A stretch of 64,000 bases of DNA, from NCBI RefSeq assembly GCF_026340975.1, contig NZ_JAPEOS010000002.1, positions 1,857,001-1,921,000 of the forward strand, written 5' to 3'. Position 1 is the first letter of the stretch, and each line of letters opens with the position of its first letter. The notes beneath the pieces are model-generated. The model did no database searches. It had not been told where the DNA came from and was given only the letters and a program-made list of their open reading frames with translations. Of this stretch, positions 61,361 to 64,000 are shown piece by piece. The DNA comes from Streptomyces sp. NBC_01214. GTDB lineage: Bacteria; Actinomycetota; Actinomycetes; Streptomycetales; Streptomycetaceae. The translations under genes were made by a program, and so were the position numbers.

Positions 61361-62206
61361 ATGAGCGGATACACGATGGAACCGGCCACGCCGATGGAAA
61401 TCAGCCCGCGAGTCCTGCCGCACGCCGACCGGTGGTCCCCCGCGCTCTCGGTACCGGCGCCGGTCTGCCGTTTCGAGAACTTCCTGGGGGCGGAGCGCGC
61501 CGCCGACCTGCTGGAGTACGCGATATCGCGGGGGGAGGACTTCACGGCGGGCACCGTCCTGGACCCCCTGACCGGACAGGTGTCCCGCAAGGGGCGGGAC
61601 TCGCTGGTCCTTCCCGTGACCAGCGAGGTGTTCAGCGCACACCTGGCCGACTGTCTGCCGCTCGTGCAGGAGGTCCTCGGTCACCGGTCCGCGCTCGCAC
61701 GGTCGTTGACCGTCCTGACGGCGCACGGTGAAGGCGGGCACTTCGGCATGCACACGGACGCCTCACGCGTCCGGGACGTGAGCACGGCACTGTCCGCCGT
61801 GTACTACCTGCACCGCAGGCCGCGCGGCTTCGGCGGCGGCCAACTCCGCCTGTACGACACCGTGGTGGAGGACGGCAGGGCGCGGCCGGGGGAGTCCTAC
61901 AGGACGATCGAGCCCGAGCACGACACCATCGTCTTCTTCCCCTCCGGCGCCTTCCACGAGGTCGTGCCGTCCACCTGCCCGAGCGGACGGTTCTCGGACC
62001 ACCGGTTCACCCTCACGACCTGGATCTCCGGCGGGGAGCCCGCCGCGGGCCCGGACGCCCGCCGGCCGCACGTCTGGCAGTGGCTGGCGGACGCGGCCGA
62101 GGGCACCCGACCCCTCCACGACGCAGAGGAGGACCACGACGGCGCCAGGCCGGTGGCGCTGCCGCAGCCCGGCCCCGACGCCATCCTGGGCCCGTCCAGG
62201 CCCTGA
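61361..62206 (+). CDS. 2OG-Fe(II) oxygenase (prolyl 4-hydroxylase type)
   Basis: A 281-residue non-haem iron oxygenase. The iron triad is HTD in FGMHTDASR and the distal His in GAFHEVVP, and the 2-oxoglutarate-binding Arg is in SDHRFTLTTWISGG. LSAVYYLHRRPRGFGGGQLRLYD is the typical double-stranded helix core. It has no membrane segment. The substrate may be a protein or a small molecule. The ATG at 61361 lacks a clear ribosome site; other ATGs at 15 and 33 bases downstream are possible. Confidence 0.87.
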   Translation: MSGYTMEPATPMEISPRVLPHADRWSPALSVPAPVCRFENFLGAERAADLLEYAISRGEDFTAGTVLDPLTGQVSRKGRDSLVLPVTSEVFSAHLADCLPLVQEVLGHRSALARSLTVLTAHGEGGHFGMHTDASRVRDVSTALSAVYYLHRRPRGFGGGQLRLYDTVVEDGRARPGESYRTIEPEHDTIVFFPSGAFHEVVPSTCPSGRFSDHRFTLTTWISGGEPAAGPDARRPHVWQWLADAAEGTRPLHDAEEDHDGARPVALPQPGPDAILGPSRP

Positions 62207-62282
62207 GCACCCCTCAGTCCGCCCGCCGGGCCCTCGTACGAGCCGTGTCGTGGCCGGCCGGCTGTCGACGCCCGGACCGCCG

Positions 62283-62320
62283 CGACGAAGGCGAGGCCGA
62301 ACACGTCCTCGCCTTCGTCG
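62283..62320 (+). terminator. Hairpin after the oxygenase gene
   Basis: A perfect 14-bp stem (62283-62296 and 62307-62320) with a 10-base loop, 77 bases after the stop. It also lies beyond the end of the minus-strand fragment at 62337. Confidence 0.75.
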
Positions 62321-62336
62321 GCCCGTGCACCTGCGG

Positions 62337-62540
62337 TCATTCAGGTAGGACGGTCCTGCGTGCCGGAGGTCGCCGGACGAAGGCATCGGCGATGCCGGAC
62401 CAGGTGCGGAGGACGGCCTCGCCCGCTGCCTTCGGCGTCCCCGGGTCGTAGACCAGGTCGAAGCAGGAGGCACGGCCGTCCTCATCGATGCACTGGCCGA
62501 ACTGGCGCACGCCGCCGTCCGGGAAGAGGTTGACCAGCAC
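62337..62540 (-). CDS. Short hypothetical protein or fragment
   Basis: Reads a 67-residue piece with NLFPDGGVRQFGQCIDEDGR and CFDLVYDPGTPKAAGEAV. The frame stays open and protein-like upstream to about 62620 (RSIWKRLRSLLEGQGLDP), with no clear start, so it is probably the C-terminal end of a broken gene. Not recognised. Confidence 0.4.
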   Translation of the reverse strand: MLVNLFPDGGVRQFGQCIDEDGRASCFDLVYDPGTPKAAGEAVLRTWSGIADAFVRRPPARRTVLPE

Positions 62541-62778
62541 GGTCGTGGTCGGGTCGAGCCCCTGACCTTCGAGGAGGCTCCTGAGCCGCTTCCAGATCGA
62601 GCGAACTCGTGCGCAGGAGGTGCGTGTGTGGGGCGTGCACGGCCGGGGACACGGAACAGCTCATTGCGCGAGGCTGCCCCGAGCAGCGGCCAGAGCACAG
62701 CCGCCCCGTCCGTACCGTGAAGCGGCGATGCGCGGTGGCGGGCGACGTGCCGAACGTCGGCGGCAACGGGGCGACCAG

Positions 62779-63348
62779 CTACCAGCGCCTGGCGGCCTGC
62801 TCGATCTTCGCGCAGTGGGCTGCACGGGCTGCCTCGTCGATCTGCTGCTCGTGTTCGGGGCGCAGCCCGGTCCGGCCGTCGAGGCCCTCGCGCAGGATGT
62901 CGGCGTGCCCGGCGTGCCGGATGGATTCGCCGAGGACGTGGACCATGATGGCGAACAGGTTCGTGTCGGCGTGAGGATCCGGCCACCACGGCACGTGGCC
63001 GGGGGCGTCGAGGGGGAGCTCGTTGATCGTCGCGTCCGAGTGTTCCCACGTGCGCCGGTAGAACCCGATGATCTGATCGCGGGTCTCGTCCTCGGTCGCC
63101 CACTGATCGCTGCCGTCGGAGTCCTGCCACCGGGGCAGCGGTTCCGGGGAAGGCCGGTCGAAGACCTCCCCGAAGTACCTGGCCTCGACGGTGGCCACGT
63201 GTTTGACCAGGCCGAGGAGGTTGGTCCCGGTCGCCGTCAAAGGTCGGCGGGCGTCGTATTCGGACAAGCCGTCGAGTTTCCAGAGCAGCGCCTCGCGGTC
63301 CCGCCGCAGTCTCCCGTGCAGGTTGTCCTTCGCGAAGTCATCGATCAT
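62779..63348 (-). CDS. DinB family protein
   Basis: A 189-residue four-helix DinB/DUF664 protein, a fold that binds a metal with three His and includes mycothiol-dependent enzymes. Metal candidates are His in LGLVKHVATVEARYFGEVF, and His in MVHVLGESIRHAGHADILRE. WPDPHADTNLFAIM is also a family block. The ATG at 63348 starts the conserved part; a GTG lies 18 bases upstream. Function unknown. Confidence 0.88.
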   Translation of the reverse strand: MIDDFAKDNLHGRLRRDREALLWKLDGLSEYDARRPLTATGTNLLGLVKHVATVEARYFGEVFDRPSPEPLPRWQDSDGSDQWATEDETRDQIIGFYRRTWEHSDATINELPLDAPGHVPWWPDPHADTNLFAIMVHVLGESIRHAGHADILREGLDGRTGLRPEHEQQIDEAARAAHCAKIEQAARRW

Positions 63349-63366
63349 GTGGCAAGAGCCTGCCAC

Positions 63367-63719
63367 GGGCTGCTCGTGGTCTCAAGATCCCGTACGTGGT
63401 CCGCAACGACCGGCAGAGCCGAGGCCTGGCCATGGCCGCCGCCCTGACCTGCCTGGTGCGCCCCGGCCGGGCGAGCTCCACTCGGCGTCGCACGGTTCAC
63501 GGCGCCGTACCGCCACTCCGGCCGAGGCCGTCTCTTTGGGATCTCGTCGGCCGAGCCCGCGGCGTCCGGTGCCCTGGGGTCTCCCCGGGCCCGCAGGGCC
63601 GAGGGGAAGCAGGGCGAGGCGGAGGTGCGCGCCGTGTACGGGACGTACTCGGGCGCCCCGACACGCGGCGAGGTGCGGTGCCGGGCGCCGCGGGCCCGGC
63701 AAGATCCGAAGCAGACGCC
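63367..63719. other. Gap without a convincing gene
   Basis: About 350 bases. The open frames are low complexity on both strands and have no ribosome sites. I see no RNA gene or clear hairpin. Confidence 0.4.
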
Positions 63720-64000
63720 CTAGGCCCGGTCGGCCGCGACGAGGCGGTCGTAGGCGGCCAGGACGATCCGGGACTGGTGTTCCACCTGGGTGGCCACCGG
63801 GACCCAGCGGGCTCCGAAACGGGCCGCGAAGTCCTCGCACCACCAGGTGACCAGCCGGTCCAGCCCGGGCGCCGCCGGATGACCCTGGGCGCGCAGCACC
63901 CGCAGCAGCATCGCGGCGGCGCGCAGCGATAGCCGTCGCCCGAAGGCGTCGATGCTGGCGATGTACGCCGCCGAGGCCTCCGCGGGAGCCCCGGCCGTCC
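63720..64000 (-). CDS. Hypothetical protein, C-terminal part (runs off the window)
   Basis: Ninety-three residues are visible, ending in QVEHQSRIVLAAYDRLVAADRA. Upstream is an Ala/Arg-rich helical region (FGRRLSLRAAAMLLRVLRAQG) and LVTWWCEDFAARFGARWVP. The frame continues beyond 64000. It is not recognised, but the codon use is normal for the genome. Confidence 0.65.
   Translation of the reverse strand, partial: TAGAPAEASAAYIASIDAFGRRLSLRAAAMLLRVLRAQGHPAAPGLDRLVTWWCEDFAARFGARWVPVATQVEHQSRIVLAAYDRLVAADRA

Noticed and set aside
63191..63932. Long plus-strand open frames near the right edge
   Set aside because: They are antisense to the DinB and terminal hypothetical genes and have unlike codon use and no ribosome sites.

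Overview
The window is a 64 kb piece of a very GC-rich actinomycete chromosome, most likely Streptomyces or a close relative. The signs are strong G/C third-position bias, many GTG starts, four-base ATGA/GTGA gene couplings, a complete conservon (cvnABCD), a ZapE ATPase, TreZ, large regulatory kinases and a tRNA-His gene without an encoded CCA. No rRNA, CRISPR array or replication origin was seen.

Layout. 0-11.3 kb holds mostly housekeeping genes: a partial lipoprotein, PPK2 polyphosphate kinase, a PhoX-like secreted protein, a P450 next to an amidohydrolase that carries a collagen-like insert, OsmC, ZapE, a RibD-like reductase, MurC and MsrB. 11.3-15.3 kb (minus) looks like a small RiPP operon. 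It has its own promoter, a 40-residue peptide gene, a B12-dependent radical SAM methyltransferase-like enzyme, a DUF5825-like protein and an MFS exporter. 15.5-21.4 kb encodes a 1497-residue protein (helical region, Hsp70 ATPase, dead trypsin-like domain) translationally coupled to a Ser/Thr kinase. 22.7 kb holds a tRNA-like gene with an abnormally long acceptor helix. 24.4-28.2 kb is the conservon.

28.2-33.6 kb (minus) is a five-gene, fully overlapping operon resembling OleA, OleC and OleD (beta-hydroxy acid to beta-lactone chemistry) with a P450 and a glycosyltransferase added and no OleB. 33.8-35.6 kb encodes two proteins that share an unusual Gly/Asn-rich motif. 35.7-46.8 kb (minus) is one long operon: a large repeat protein, TRAFAC-type GTPase 1, a GTPase-associated protein (GAP1 type), membrane GTPase 2, a 42-residue membrane peptide, and a vWA / PP2C / kinase trio of the TerY-P type. 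It looks like a phosphorylation- and GTP-controlled stress or conflict system. 46.9-55.5 kb holds a Tat-exported phospholipase C, an alpha/beta hydrolase, tRNA-His, a decayed LysR regulator, a Xaa-Pro peptidase-like protein, TreZ and a DUF1707-FHA protein.

55.9-61.1 kb is an inserted element of about 5.2 kb that splits a GNAT acetyltransferase gene. Joining the two outer pieces at a shared GGAA restores one open frame. Inside are three decayed copies of an HNH-nuclease gene start, an IS1380-type insertion sequence with 20-bp inverted ends, a gene cut by that IS, and several small membrane or zinc-type proteins, but no recognisable integrase. 61.3-64 kb returns to ordinary genes: a 2OG-Fe(II) oxygenase, a DinB-family protein and a partial hypothetical gene.
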